This document shows, piece by piece, positions 24,751 to 33,342 of a DNA stretch of 64,000 nt. The DNA comes from Duganella alba (GTDB lineage Bacteria > Pseudomonadota > Gammaproteobacteria > Burkholderiales > Burkholderiaceae_D), in assembly GCF_009674495.1 (NCBI RefSeq), contig NZ_WKJN01000020.1, forward strand, positions 1 to 64,000. Direction: 5' to 3'. The stretch's first letter is position 1. Each line of letters starts with the position of its first letter. The notes beneath the pieces are model-generated. The model searched no databases. It saw only the letters and a list, made by a program, of their open reading frames with translations, and was not told the origin of the DNA. The translations under genes were made by a program, and so were the position numbers.

Positions 24751-25304
24751 TGCTGATGAAATCCCTGACGCGCGCCGCCGTGCTGGCCGCGCCACTGCTG
24801 ATGCTGGCGGCCTGCTCCTCGTCGCCGAAGAACGAAGAAGGCAACTACGCCACCATTTCGCCCAACCAGTTCATCAACGCCAACTACAAGGCCGCCGACG
24901 CGCTGCTGCAGCAACTGAGCGGCAAGCTGGTGGCAGACAAGCCGCTGATCGTCGCCACCGTGGTCAATATCGACGCGCTGGATCAAACGACTACCCTGGG
25001 CCGCCTGGTGTCGGAACAGGTGTCGACGCGCATGGCGCAAGGCGGCCTGAGCATGCTGGAAATGAAGCTGCGCAACAGCGTCTACCTGAAGCGCAACCAG
25101 GGCGAGCTGATGCTGACCCGCGAAATCGGTGAAGTCGCCACCAGCCACAATGCGCAGGCGATCGTGGTCGGGTCCTATGCGGAGACCAGCGACATGGTGT
25201 TCATCAACATCAAGGTGATCCAGCCGAACACCAACTTCGTGCTGGCCGGTCATGACTACGTGCTGGCCAAGGAAGCCATCGTCCGCTCGATGCTCCAGCG
25301 TTAA
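24750..25304 (+). CDS. FlgO family outer-membrane lipoprotein
   Basis: A 184-residue lipoprotein with the lipobox MLAAC. The body (NYKAADALLQQLSGKLVADKPLIVATVVNIDAL; LGRLVSEQVSTRMAQGG; EIGEVATSHNAQAIVVGSYAE) matches the FlgO domain, which in Vibrio stabilises the flagellar outer-membrane ring. No flagellar genes are nearby, so the role here may be more general. It overlaps the upstream lipoprotein by one base, and its stop codon overlaps the stop of the convergent sirtuin gene. Confidence 0.85.
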   Translation: MLMKSLTRAAVLAAPLLMLAACSSSPKNEEGNYATISPNQFINANYKAADALLQQLSGKLVADKPLIVATVVNIDALDQTTTLGRLVSEQVSTRMAQGGLSMLEMKLRNSVYLKRNQGELMLTREIGEVATSHNAQAIVVGSYAETSDMVFINIKVIQPNTNFVLAGHDYVLAKEAIVRSMLQR

Positions 25305-26137
25305 AGCAGCAGCGGCAGCACCTCCACCGCCGACGCCTCCACTTTCAGGCCGATCAGGTCGTCCGCCCGGGTTTTGCCCAGGTTGATGGCCGCGATCGGC
25401 TTGTTTGCTTGCGCCGCCAGCTTGGCGAAGCGGAAGCCCGAAAACACCATCAGCGACGAGCCGACCACCAGCACCGCATCCGCCTCGTCGGCCCATTGCA
25501 GGGCGTCGGCGGTGCGCTGCGGCGGGATATTATCGCCAAAGAAGATCACGTCGGGCTGCAACACGCCGCCGCAGGCCGCGCACACCGGCAGCTGGAAGTC
25601 CTGGAATTCATCCAGCTCGACCTCGGCGTCACCGTCCGGCCGCGCCTCCGGCACCACCTCGCCCGCCGGCCCGGTCGGCACCAGCGACGGATTGGCCTGC
25701 GCCAGCCAGTCCTGGATCTCGCTGCGCGGATGGACGGCGCGGCATTCCAGGCACAGCACGCCGTGGATATTGCCATGCAGCTCGATCAGCCTGCGGCTGC
25801 CGGCAGCCGTGTGCAGGCCGTCGACGTTTTGCGTGATGATGGCGTGGATGCGGCCGGCCGCTTCCAGCTCGGCCAGCGCGCGGTGGCCGGCGTTTGGCGC
25901 GGCGCCGGCCAGGGTCGGATAGCCGGCCATGCTGCGCGCCCAGTAACGGCGCCGAACGGCCTCGGATTTGCGGAAATCCGGTCCCTGGATCGGATTGCGG
26001 CCGCGCCGCACGCCGTCCTTGTCGCGGTAGTCGGGAATGCCGGACGCCGTGCTCAGGCCGGCGCCGGTCAGCACCAGCACGCGCTCGTGGCGCTGCAGGA
26101 AGCTGCTCAATTGGTCAATTTGCTGGTTCAGGTTCAT
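25301..26137 (-). CDS. SIR2 family NAD-dependent protein deacylase (class II-like)
   Basis: A 278-residue sirtuin that would remove acyl groups from lysine with NAD+. Signature elements are VLTGAGLSTASGIPDYRDKDG, the catalytic TQNVDGLHTAAGS and ELHGN, a four-Cys zinc site (CLECR and CAACGG), and VVGSSLMVFSGFRF. The GIPDYRD form is typical of class II (SIRT4-like) sirtuins. About 50 residues, including an acidic stretch, lie between the two Cys pairs. It is monocistronic and convergent with the FlgO-like gene, sharing stop-codon bases. Confidence 0.95.
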   Translation of the reverse strand: MNLNQQIDQLSSFLQRHERVLVLTGAGLSTASGIPDYRDKDGVRRGRNPIQGPDFRKSEAVRRRYWARSMAGYPTLAGAAPNAGHRALAELEAAGRIHAIITQNVDGLHTAAGSRRLIELHGNIHGVLCLECRAVHPRSEIQDWLAQANPSLVPTGPAGEVVPEARPDGDAEVELDEFQDFQLPVCAACGGVLQPDVIFFGDNIPPQRTADALQWADEADAVLVVGSSLMVFSGFRFAKLAAQANKPIAAINLGKTRADDLIGLKVEASAVEVLPLLL

Positions 26138-26225
26138 ATGCGCATGGTAGCCTAAAAATTATTTCCCGATTTGTAGAACCGTTTGCGTTCGGCAAGGCAT
26201 TAACGGGAAAAATGGAGGAAGTTGC

Positions 26226-26780
26226 ATGACCCCGGATTCAGATGACGCACAGCTGCTGGGCAGGATCGCTGCCGGGGACAGGCACGCCTTCGAGAAACTT
26301 TACCGGTCGTATTTTCCACGTCTGTCGCGTTTTGCCGGGCGCATGGCGCGCAATCCGGCGCTGATCGAAGAAGTGGTCAATGACACCATGTTGGTCGTCT
26401 GGCAAAAGGCGGCCAGCTATGACGGCAGCTGCAAGCCTTCCACCTGGATTTTCGCGATCGCCTACCGCAAGACCCTGAAAGGCTTGAAACTGACCGACGA
26501 GCCGGTCGAATCGGATGCGTCGCTGTACGAAGATGAGGGCGACAGCCGGCCGGAACAAGTGCTCGGCCGCCAGCAATTGCAGCAGACCGTGGCCGACGCG
26601 CTCGATGCGCTGCCGGCGGCGCAGCGGGCGGTGATGGTGCTGACTTATTATCACGAGATGGCGTATGCCGATATCGCCGAGATTGTCGAGTGCCCGCTCA
26701 ACACGGTCAAGACCCGCATGTTTCATGCGCGGCACAGATTGAAGGATTTGTTGTGGAACGAAAGAGAGAGCAGCCAATGA
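26226..26780 (+). CDS. ECF (extracytoplasmic function) RNA polymerase sigma factor
   Basis: A 184-residue sigma-70 family factor with region 2 (FEKLYRSYFPRLSRFAGRMARNPALIEEVVNDTMLVVWQ) and region 4 (LDALPAAQRAVMVLTYYHEMAYADIAEIVECPLNTVKTRMFHAR), and no regions 1 or 3, as in ECF factors. It begins a four-gene overlapping set: its TGA overlaps the ATG of the anti-sigma gene. GGAGG-like sequence precedes its start. It would direct RNA polymerase to its own operon and perhaps envelope genes once released. Confidence 0.95.
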   Translation: MTPDSDDAQLLGRIAAGDRHAFEKLYRSYFPRLSRFAGRMARNPALIEEVVNDTMLVVWQKAASYDGSCKPSTWIFAIAYRKTLKGLKLTDEPVESDASLYEDEGDSRPEQVLGRQQLQQTVADALDALPAAQRAVMVLTYYHEMAYADIAEIVECPLNTVKTRMFHARHRLKDLLWNERESSQ

Positions 26781-27547
26781 ACGGGCGCGTGTTCAGACTG
26801 GATATCCCGGTGCACCAGGCGGTGCAGGAATTGCTGCCGTGGTATGCGTCGGCGCAGCTGTCGGCCGACGAGACGCGGCGTGTGCACGAGCACCTGCAAG
26901 GCTGCGCCCAGTGCCGTCATGCGCTGGAATGGGAGCACGGCATGCGTGCCGAGGCGGCGGCGTCCGCGGACAGCCTGCCGGACGGCGTCGACATGGAAGG
27001 CGCATTGGCGCGGCTGCTGCCGGCGCTGGGGCCGCAGGAGCGCACCGCCGCAACGATGGCCGGCGACGGCGTCGCGCCTGCTGTGGCGACGAGCGCGGCG
27101 GCGGCCGATGCCGCATCGGCCGCATCCATCGCGGCCCACGGGCCGGACACTGGCGCGACGTCCGCACACCGCGTATCGTGGTGGCGCGCGGCCGCCGCCA
27201 ATCAGCCATCCTGGCTGCGCTGGGCGGTTGCGGCGCAATGGATGGCGATCATCGGCCTGGGCACGCTGCTGCTGCGTCCCGACGCCGATCCGGCCACCTA
27301 CCGCACGCTGGGCGCCGGCGCGGCGGCCATGGGCAACCTGGTGGTGGTGTTCCAGCCCAGCACCAGCGAGCGCGAACTGCGCCGCATCCTGCAAGCGCAA
27401 AACGCCCGCGTGGTCGACGGCCCGACCGTGACCGACGCTTACCTGCTCAACGTTCCCGCCGCCAGCCGTGCCCAGGCCTTGCAGGCATTGCGCGCCGAGT
27501 CCGCCGTCAAACTGGTGGAGCCGCTGGACGGCGGCAGCGCACCGTGA
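26777..27547 (+). CDS. Membrane anti-sigma factor with zinc-finger and propeptide-like periplasmic domain
   Basis: A 256-residue partner of the upstream sigma factor. Residues 10-50 form a zf-HC2 anti-sigma module (H39, C43, C46 in HEHLQGCAQC). An Ala-rich linker leads to one transmembrane helix at about 146-166 (WAVAAQWMAIIGLGTLLL). The periplasmic part, about 187-250, reads NLVVVFQPSTSERELRRIL, then DAYLLNVPAASRAQALQALR and VKLVEPLDG. This beta-alpha-beta pattern ending in a veP motif resembles subtilisin propeptides (inhibitor I9-like), and the next gene is a subtilisin. It overlaps both neighbours by four bases (ATGA, GTGA). The domain resemblance is my inference. Confidence 0.8.
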   Translation: MNGRVFRLDIPVHQAVQELLPWYASAQLSADETRRVHEHLQGCAQCRHALEWEHGMRAEAAASADSLPDGVDMEGALARLLPALGPQERTAATMAGDGVAPAVATSAAAADAASAASIAAHGPDTGATSAHRVSWWRAAAANQPSWLRWAVAAQWMAIIGLGTLLLRPDADPATYRTLGAGAAAMGNLVVVFQPSTSERELRRILQAQNARVVDGPTVTDAYLLNVPAASRAQALQALRAESAVKLVEPLDGGSAP

Positions 27548-28815
27548 ACGCCTTCTGCAAGCGCGTGGCGCTGCTGCTGGCCTGCCTGACCGCGCTGGCT
27601 GGCCAGCCGGCACACGCGCAGGATGCGCCCATCGTCAGCACCGCCTACGAATCCGGCGAGCATCAGGTGCTGGTGATGCTGCGCCTGCCCGCCGCCCACT
27701 ATCGGCCGGACGCCAGCTACGGCGGCCGCTACCTCGACGACAGCGGCCGCAGCGCGCGCCGTCGCCGCGCCGAGGAACTGGCGCAGCAGCACGGCCTGGC
27801 GCTGCTGGACGACTGGCCGATGCCGGTGCTGGGCATCGACTGCTACGTGATGCGCTATCCGGACGACGAAACCGCCGACCACGTGATCGCCCTGCTGACG
27901 CACGATCCGCAGGTGGAATGGGCGCAGCCGGTGGCGCGCTTCAGCGGCATGGGACAGGAGGCGGCCAGCGCCGATCCGCTCTATCCGGTACAGCCGGCCG
28001 CGCGCTACTGGCACGTGGCCGAACTGCACCGCTACACCACCGGCCGCAACGTCAAGGTCGCCGTGGTCGACAGCGGCATCGACGCCGGCCATCCCGACCT
28101 GCAAGGCCAGTTGACCGTCAACAGCAACTTCGTCGATGCCGGTCCCACGCCGCCGGAGAACCACGGCACGGCGGTGGCCGGCATCATCGCCGCCCGCGCC
28201 GGCAACGGCGGCATCATCGGCGTGGCGCCGCAAGCGCGGCTGATGGGCTTGCGGGCCTGCTGGCAACTGCCCGACCAGGCCACCCGATGTAACAGCTTCA
28301 CGCTCGCCAAGGCCATCAACTACGCCATCCTGAACGGCGCCAGGGTCATCAACCTCAGCCTGTCCGGTCCGCCCGACAGGCTGCTGGACCGTCTGCTGGA
28401 CGTGGCGCTGGAGCGCGGCATCGGCGTGGTCGGCGCGGTCGATGCGCAGAACAGCGGGCCGGCCTTCCCCGCCAGTCATCACGGCGTGCTGGCGGTGGCG
28501 TCGCAGGGGCGCGGCGTCAAAACGGGGCCGGGCGATCCGCTGCTGCTGGCGCCGGGCAACGACATCCCCACCACCGCGCCGGGCGGGCGCTGGGCCTTCG
28601 TCAACGGCAGCTCGTATGCGGCGGCGCACGTCTCCGGCATGCTGGCGCTGCTCGACGAATTGCAGCCGGATGCCTCCCCCGCACAATTGCGCACCCTGCT
28701 GCAACCGGCGGCGGCGCTCAACGCTGGTAACATCGACGCATGCGCCACTATCGCCCGCCTTGTCCGCCAATCCAACTGCGCCCGCGCGCTGTCGCAAAGC
28801 GGCGCCGCGCCGTGA
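27544..28815 (+). CDS. S8 family (subtilisin-like) serine protease, exported
   Basis: A 423-residue secreted protease. The signal peptide (RVALLLACLTALAGQPAHA) is followed by its own propeptide-like region to about residue 140, then the catalytic domain: D176 in AVVDSGIDAGHPD, H207 in ENHGTAVAGIIAA and S357 in NGSSYAAAHVSGM. The oxyanion Asn region is less standard (GAVDAQNSGPAFPA). Translation starts at GTG 27544, overlapping the anti-sigma stop, although the frame is open further upstream. Its coupling to the sigma and anti-sigma genes suggests a part in signalling or envelope quality control. Confidence 0.9.
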   Translation: MNAFCKRVALLLACLTALAGQPAHAQDAPIVSTAYESGEHQVLVMLRLPAAHYRPDASYGGRYLDDSGRSARRRRAEELAQQHGLALLDDWPMPVLGIDCYVMRYPDDETADHVIALLTHDPQVEWAQPVARFSGMGQEAASADPLYPVQPAARYWHVAELHRYTTGRNVKVAVVDSGIDAGHPDLQGQLTVNSNFVDAGPTPPENHGTAVAGIIAARAGNGGIIGVAPQARLMGLRACWQLPDQATRCNSFTLAKAINYAILNGARVINLSLSGPPDRLLDRLLDVALERGIGVVGAVDAQNSGPAFPASHHGVLAVASQGRGVKTGPGDPLLLAPGNDIPTTAPGGRWAFVNGSSYAAAHVSGMLALLDELQPDASPAQLRTLLQPAAALNAGNIDACATIARLVRQSNCARALSQSGAAP

Positions 28816-29507
28816 CGCCGTCGTTGCGCGCATTCGCCCTGCTGGCGCTGCTGCCGCTGCATAGCGTCATGGCGCAGGTCGATGTCAGCGGCAGCGTGGC
28901 GCTGCAATCGGAGTACCGCTATCGCGGCCAGTCGCCGGGCGACAGCGGCCCGGTGCCGCAGCTGACGCTCAATCTCGATACCGTGGGCGGCTGGTATCTG
29001 GGCGGCTTCGCCAGCGCCCTGACCATCGGCGATCGCAAAGGCTACAAGCTGCAAAGCTACGCCGGCTTCGCGCAGCGTCTGCCTTCCGGCTGGAGCTGGG
29101 AACTCGGTTGCAGCCACACCGGCTACACGCAGTTGCACATGAACGATTTCCAGGAATGCTACGGCGGCCTGTCCGGCGAACGCGTCAGCGGACGGCTGTA
29201 CTATGCGCCGCGCTATCTCGGCTACGATGCGCATACGCTGTATGGGGAAGTGAATCTGTTCTATCCGCTGCACCCGAGCGTCAACCTGATCGCGCACGCC
29301 GGCCTGCTGCGCAACCTGAGCAAGGGCATCTGGCCCGGCATTCCCGCCACCTCCCGCTACGACGCGCGGCTCGGCGTCAGCGTGCCGCTCGGCGACTGGA
29401 CGCTGCAACTGGCGCGCGAACAAGGCCAGGATGACGGCGTCCGCTACAACAGCTACCCGATCCACCCATCCAAAAGCTGGAGCATGAGCGCGACCTACGC
29501 GTTCTGA
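28812..29507 (+). CDS. TorF family putative outer-membrane porin
   Basis: A 231-residue beta-barrel candidate. It has a signal peptide (RAFALLALLPLHSVMAQ) and the family opening VSGSVALQSEYRYRGQSPGDSGPVPQLTLNLD, with alternating aromatic strands ending in a terminal Phe (SMSATYAF), the usual outer-membrane insertion signal. GTG at 28812 overlaps the protease stop (GTGA), the third such junction in this set. Porin function is from family only. Being last in the sigma operon, it may be the envelope component whose level the system controls. Confidence 0.8.
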   Translation: MTPSLRAFALLALLPLHSVMAQVDVSGSVALQSEYRYRGQSPGDSGPVPQLTLNLDTVGGWYLGGFASALTIGDRKGYKLQSYAGFAQRLPSGWSWELGCSHTGYTQLHMNDFQECYGGLSGERVSGRLYYAPRYLGYDAHTLYGEVNLFYPLHPSVNLIAHAGLLRNLSKGIWPGIPATSRYDARLGVSVPLGDWTLQLAREQGQDDGVRYNSYPIHPSKSWSMSATYAF

Positions 29508-29577
29508 CAAAGAAGAACCTTGCGGGCGCGGACTGGCATTAACAGCGCATCAACCAGTCCAAACGAAAGGAAACGCC

Positions 29578-30654
29578 ATGCGCACAGCTCTCTCCTTATC
29601 CATGGCAGCCACCCTGGCCGCTTGTGGCGGCAGCGGCTACGGCGGCGGCGACATGCCGGTCGCACCGCCGCCGGTGGTCAGCAACACCCTGTTCACCGTC
29701 ACCAGCCTGGTGGCCGACAGCGGCACCGCCGCCGCCCACAGCGACGCCAAACTGATCAACCCCTGGGGCATCGCCTTCAATCCCACCGGCTTCGTCTGGG
29801 TGGCCAACAACGGCAGCAACAGCTCGACCCTGTATGACGGCAACGGCGTGCCGCAGTCGCTGGTGGTGGCCACGCCGGACGCGCCAACCGGCATCGCCTA
29901 CAACGGCAGCAGCGACTTCAAGATCACGCAGAACGGCGTGACGGCCGCCAGCCCGTTCATCTTCGCCGGCGAGAACGGCAGCATCTCGGCCTGGTCGCCG
30001 ACGGTCAACCGCAACAATACGGTGACGGCGGTCGATGGCGCCGGCACGCAGGTCGTGTACAAGGGCCTGGCGATCGCCGCCTATAACGGCGCCAACTACC
30101 TGTACGCGACCGACTTCCATCATGGCCGCATCGACGTCTATGACGCCGCGTTCAACAAGGCCACGCTGCCGGGCGCCTTCCAGGACGCGGCGCTGCCTGC
30201 CGGTTACGCGCCGTTCGGCATCCAGGCGGTCGGCGACCGCATCTACGTCAGCTACGCGCAGCGCGCCACCACCGGCGACGATGATGTCAAGGGCGCAGGC
30301 CTGGGCGCGATCGATGTCTTCGACACGGCCGGCAATCTGGTCAAGCAACTGGTGAAAGGCGGCGCGCTGAATGCGCCCTGGGGTATGGCGGTAGCGCCGG
30401 CCAACTTCGGCACCTACAGCGGCAAGCTGCTGGTGGCGAACTTCGGTGACGGCAAGATCAACGCCTATGACACGGCCACCGGCGCCATCAGCGGCACCGT
30501 CAGCAAGACCGACGGCAGCGCGGTGGCGATCGATGGCTTGTGGGGCATCGCCTTCGGTCCCGGCGTAAACAGCCAGCCCACCAACACCCTGTTCTTCACC
30601 GCCGGGCCGGGCGACGAAGCGCACGGTCTGTACGGCCGGATCGACATGATGTGA
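29578..30654 (+). CDS. TIGR03118 family protein (beta-propeller-like lipoprotein)
   Basis: A 358-residue exported protein whose start MRTALSLSMAATLAACGG carries a lipobox (LAAC). The body has repeated NPWGIAFNPTGFVWVANNGSN, PTGIAYNG, YLYATDFHHGRIDVYD and WGIAFGPG blocks, typical of NHL/SMP30-like propellers and of TIGR03118, a family of unknown function. It follows the porin gene by 70 bp and has GAAAGGA upstream, so it could be separately transcribed. Confidence 0.85.
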   Translation: MRTALSLSMAATLAACGGSGYGGGDMPVAPPPVVSNTLFTVTSLVADSGTAAAHSDAKLINPWGIAFNPTGFVWVANNGSNSSTLYDGNGVPQSLVVATPDAPTGIAYNGSSDFKITQNGVTAASPFIFAGENGSISAWSPTVNRNNTVTAVDGAGTQVVYKGLAIAAYNGANYLYATDFHHGRIDVYDAAFNKATLPGAFQDAALPAGYAPFGIQAVGDRIYVSYAQRATTGDDDVKGAGLGAIDVFDTAGNLVKQLVKGGALNAPWGMAVAPANFGTYSGKLLVANFGDGKINAYDTATGAISGTVSKTDGSAVAIDGLWGIAFGPGVNSQPTNTLFFTAGPGDEAHGLYGRIDMM

Positions 30655-30765
30655 AACGGCTATAAAAGTGACAAATGTCTCTAGGTTGCCGAGCGATAGC
30701 AGATTATTATTCTCATGTCTTTTGAGAAATTTAATTTACCACATAACAACAACCCGGGATACGCC

Positions 30766-31377
30766 ATGAAAACCACCAAACTGTTCCAAGCCGTCGCCGT
30801 CGCCGCCCTGCTGGCTGGCGGCTCCGCTGCCCACGCCGCTACCGAACTGCTGACCAACGGCAGCTTCGAACTGAACACGCAGCCAAACAACAGCTGGAAC
30901 ATCTACAGCAACCTGACGGGCTGGACCGGTGGTGCCTATGGCATTGAACTGCGCAACAACGTCGAAGGCGTGGCGTCGAACGGCGTGAACTTCGTTGAGC
31001 TGGACACCTCGGCCAACAGCTCGATGAGCCAATCGATCAACACGGTGTTGAACCAGCGCTACACGCTGACGTTCGAGTTCCAGGACCGCGTCCGCGTGCC
31101 AACCTCGTCGCAAGGTCTGGAAGTAAGCTGGGGCGGCAACACGGTGGCGACGGTGAACAATTCGCTGGGCGGCGGCTGGCAGCTGGCCACCTACACGCTG
31201 ATCGGCACCGGCCATGCGGAAACGCTGAGCTTCCAGGCCGTGGGCACCAGCGACGGCCTGGGCACCTCGCTGGACCACGTGTCGCTGACGGCCGCCGTGC
31301 CGGAGCCTGAAACCTACGCGATGATGTTGCTGGGCCTGGGCCTGGTTGGCGCCATTGCCCGCCGCCGCAAGCAGTAA
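30766..31377 (+). CDS. PEP-CTERM sorting-domain protein
   Basis: A 203-residue secreted protein. The signal peptide (LFQAVAVAALLAGGSAAHAA) is followed by ELLTNGSFELNTQPNNSW, the opening of a jelly-roll domain of the DUF642/carbohydrate-binding kind. The C-terminus is a textbook sorting signal: VPEPETYAMMLLGLGLVGA then IARRRKQ. It should be processed by an exosortase encoded elsewhere and exposed in extracellular matrix. The start at 30766 places the signal peptide correctly. It is convergent with the DUF4259 gene, five bases apart. Confidence 0.92.
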   Translation: MKTTKLFQAVAVAALLAGGSAAHAATELLTNGSFELNTQPNNSWNIYSNLTGWTGGAYGIELRNNVEGVASNGVNFVELDTSANSSMSQSINTVLNQRYTLTFEFQDRVRVPTSSQGLEVSWGGNTVATVNNSLGGGWQLATYTLIGTGHAETLSFQAVGTSDGLGTSLDHVSLTAAVPEPETYAMMLLGLGLVGAIARRRKQ

Positions 31378-31382
31378 ATCGG

Positions 31383-31790
31383 CTACAGGCGGGCGCGCAG
31401 GTCTTCGACCGAAGCGCGCCACGCCTCGTAGTGTTCACTCTCTTCCCATAAAGCGCGCAGCTCGGATTCCTCCGACAGGATGCGCTCCAGCGCGCGCGCT
31501 GCCTTGTCGGCCAGGTCGGCGCGCGGTTTGGCTTTCGGCTTGCGCGCCTCCACCCATTCATCCACCGATGCGCTGTCCTCGCTGCGCGGACCGCCCTTGC
31601 CTTGCAGGCGCGCCAGCACTTCGATCGCCACCAGCGCTTCGGCGCCGAACGGCGCATCGAGTTCGCCCGGCGTGTCCAGCGCGGTGTTGAGGGTGTCTTC
31701 CACCGCGTCCAGATTGCCCGTTTCGTGCAAGTCTTCCGCCCAGTCCTGCGCGTAGTCATTGCCAAATGCGTCTACCGACCATGTACCCAT
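31383..31790 (-). CDS. DUF4259 domain-containing protein
   Basis: A 135-residue acidic soluble protein with the family start MGTWSVDAFGNDYAQDWAEDL and SELRALWEESEHYEAWRASVEDLRARL near the end. DUF4259 proteins have no assigned function. It starts 9 bp after the SPFH gene ends and so probably shares its transcript. Confidence 0.85.
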   Translation of the reverse strand: MGTWSVDAFGNDYAQDWAEDLHETGNLDAVEDTLNTALDTPGELDAPFGAEALVAIEVLARLQGKGGPRSEDSASVDEWVEARKPKAKPRADLADKAARALERILSEESELRALWEESEHYEAWRASVEDLRARL

Positions 31791-31799
31791 GCCTGCTCC

Positions 31800-32750
31800 T
31801 TATGCTTTGGCGGGCTTGACGAGCGGCGCGTCTTTTTGCGTCTTCACCACCTGCATCGCGGTGGCGATCAGGCCGCTCATATCGCCCAGATTGGCCGGTA
31901 TGATAATCGAATTATTGGTCTTGGCAAGCTGGCCGAAGGCGCCAACGTATTGTTCCGCCACCTTGAGGTTGACCGCATCCTCGCCGCCCGGCTCGCGGAT
32001 GGCGGCGCCGACCTGGCGCAGCGCCGAGGCATTCGCTTCCGCCAGCGCGACAATCGCCGCCGCCTGGCCCTGCGCGCGGTTGATGGCGGCCTGCTTGTCG
32101 CCTTCGGAACGGGCGATCTGCGCCTCGCGTTCGCCGCTGGCGATATTGATCTGTTCCTGCTTGCGGCCTTCCGACGCCGCGATCAGCGCGCGCTTTTCAC
32201 GCTCGGCGGTGATCTGCGCCTGCATCGCGTGCAGGATCTCTTTCGGCGGCGTCAGATCCTTGATCTCATAGCGCAGCACTTTCACGCCCCAGTTGGCGGC
32301 CGATTCGTCGATCGCATTGACGATGGCGGTGTTGATATGCTCGCGTTCCTCGAAAGTCTTGTCCAGCTCCATGCGGCCGATGACGGAACGCAGCGTGGTC
32401 TGCGCCAGCTGCGTGATGGCGGCGATGTAATTGGACGAACCATACGAGGCGCGCATGGCGTCGGTGATCTGGAAGTACAGGATGCCGTCCACCTGCAGCT
32501 GCGTGTTGTCGCGCGTGATGCAGACCTGCGGCGGCACGTCGAGCGGTATCTCCTTCAGCACGTGCTTGTAGGCGATGCGGTCGACAAACGGAATCACGAT
32601 ATTGAGGCCCGGCCCCAGCGTGGCGTGGTATTTGCCGAGACGTTCGACCACCCACGCGTGCTGCTGCGGCACCACGTTGATGGTTTTAAAGACGAATACC
32701 AGCGCCAGAATAAACAGGATGAAGGTGACGTTGCCAATACTGATGTCCAT
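31800..32750 (-). CDS. SPFH/Band 7 (stomatin-like, QmcA type) membrane protein
   Basis: A 316-residue protein. One N-terminal membrane helix (VTFILFILALVFVF) is followed by the stomatin/prohibitin domain (VVPQQHAWVVERLGKYHATLGPGLNIVIPFVDRI; LRSVIGRMELDKTFEEREHIN) and a long Ala/Glu/Arg coiled coil (AEREKRALIAASEGRKQEQIN). Such proteins form large ring assemblies in membrane microdomains and usually pair with an NfeD protein, which is the next gene upstream (22 bp). Confidence 0.93.
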   Translation of the reverse strand: MDISIGNVTFILFILALVFVFKTINVVPQQHAWVVERLGKYHATLGPGLNIVIPFVDRIAYKHVLKEIPLDVPPQVCITRDNTQLQVDGILYFQITDAMRASYGSSNYIAAITQLAQTTLRSVIGRMELDKTFEEREHINTAIVNAIDESAANWGVKVLRYEIKDLTPPKEILHAMQAQITAEREKRALIAASEGRKQEQINIASGEREAQIARSEGDKQAAINRAQGQAAAIVALAEANASALRQVGAAIREPGGEDAVNLKVAEQYVGAFGQLAKTNNSIIIPANLGDMSGLIATAMQVVKTQKDAPLVKPAKA

Positions 32751-32771
32751 GTGGTTCTCCGTGAGTGAATC

Positions 32772-33194
32772 TTAAGCCGCCACGATCAGGCGGCTGCCGC
32801 GTACTTCGCGTATCGTGTACTGGCCGGGCGTGGCTGCCGCCCCCGGCGCCAACTCCACATCCCACAGCGCGCCGCGATACATCACGCGCGCTGCGCCATC
32901 CTGCCATGCCGGCACGTGGACGGTTTGACCGATGTCGAGGTTGACGTTCGGATCGCGCTCGGCCTGCACGCGCTCCTGCTGGCGGCCATAGCGGCTGCGG
33001 CGCAGCGCCACGGTGGCGGCGCTGCCGACCAGCGCGGCCACCAGCAGCGCCACCGCCTCGCCAAAGCCGAGCAGCGCGGCAACCGCACCCGCCGCCAGGC
33101 CGATGGCGATCATCAGCAAGTAGAAAGTGCCGCTGAACAGTTCCAGTATCACTGTGACGCCGGCGGCAGCCAGCCAGTAGCTCCAGTCAGCCAT
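32772..33194 (-). CDS. NfeD family protein (short form)
   Basis: A 140-residue membrane protein with two to three hydrophobic helices (WLAAAGVTVILELFSGTFYLLMIAIGLAAGAVAALLGF) and a C-terminal OB-fold (GQTVHVPAWQDGAARVMYRGALWDVEL). It is the standard partner of SPFH proteins and begins the NfeD-SPFH-DUF4259 operon. An AGGAGA ribosome site precedes the start. Confidence 0.92.
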   Translation of the reverse strand: MADWSYWLAAAGVTVILELFSGTFYLLMIAIGLAAGAVAALLGFGEAVALLVAALVGSAATVALRRSRYGRQQERVQAERDPNVNLDIGQTVHVPAWQDGAARVMYRGALWDVELAPGAAATPGQYTIREVRGSRLIVAA

Positions 33195-33213
33195 GATGCT
33201 CTCCTTTCAAATG

Positions 33214-33254
33214 CAAAAACCCCCGCTTCCCGGAATGGGCTGCGAGGGTTTTTG
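33214..33254 (-). terminator. Intrinsic terminator of ppsA
   Basis: On the minus strand GCAAAAACCCTCGC pairs with GCGGGGGTTTTTGC (14 pairs, one T-G) around a 13-base loop. It lies about 90 bp after the ppsA stop and before nfeD. Confidence 0.75.
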
Positions 33255-33342
33255 CTACTGTACAAATGGTATTGATAGAGTTTTTTGCTACTAAATTCGA
33301 TAACTCCAGTCTATACCATTTACAGCGGGCGTCAACACTTTA

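Noticed and set aside
26150..26215. Possible autoregulated ECF promoter upstream of the sigma gene (GAACC near 26176)
   Set aside because: No convincing -10 at the right distance; cannot be told from chance without the promoter consensus of this sigma factor.
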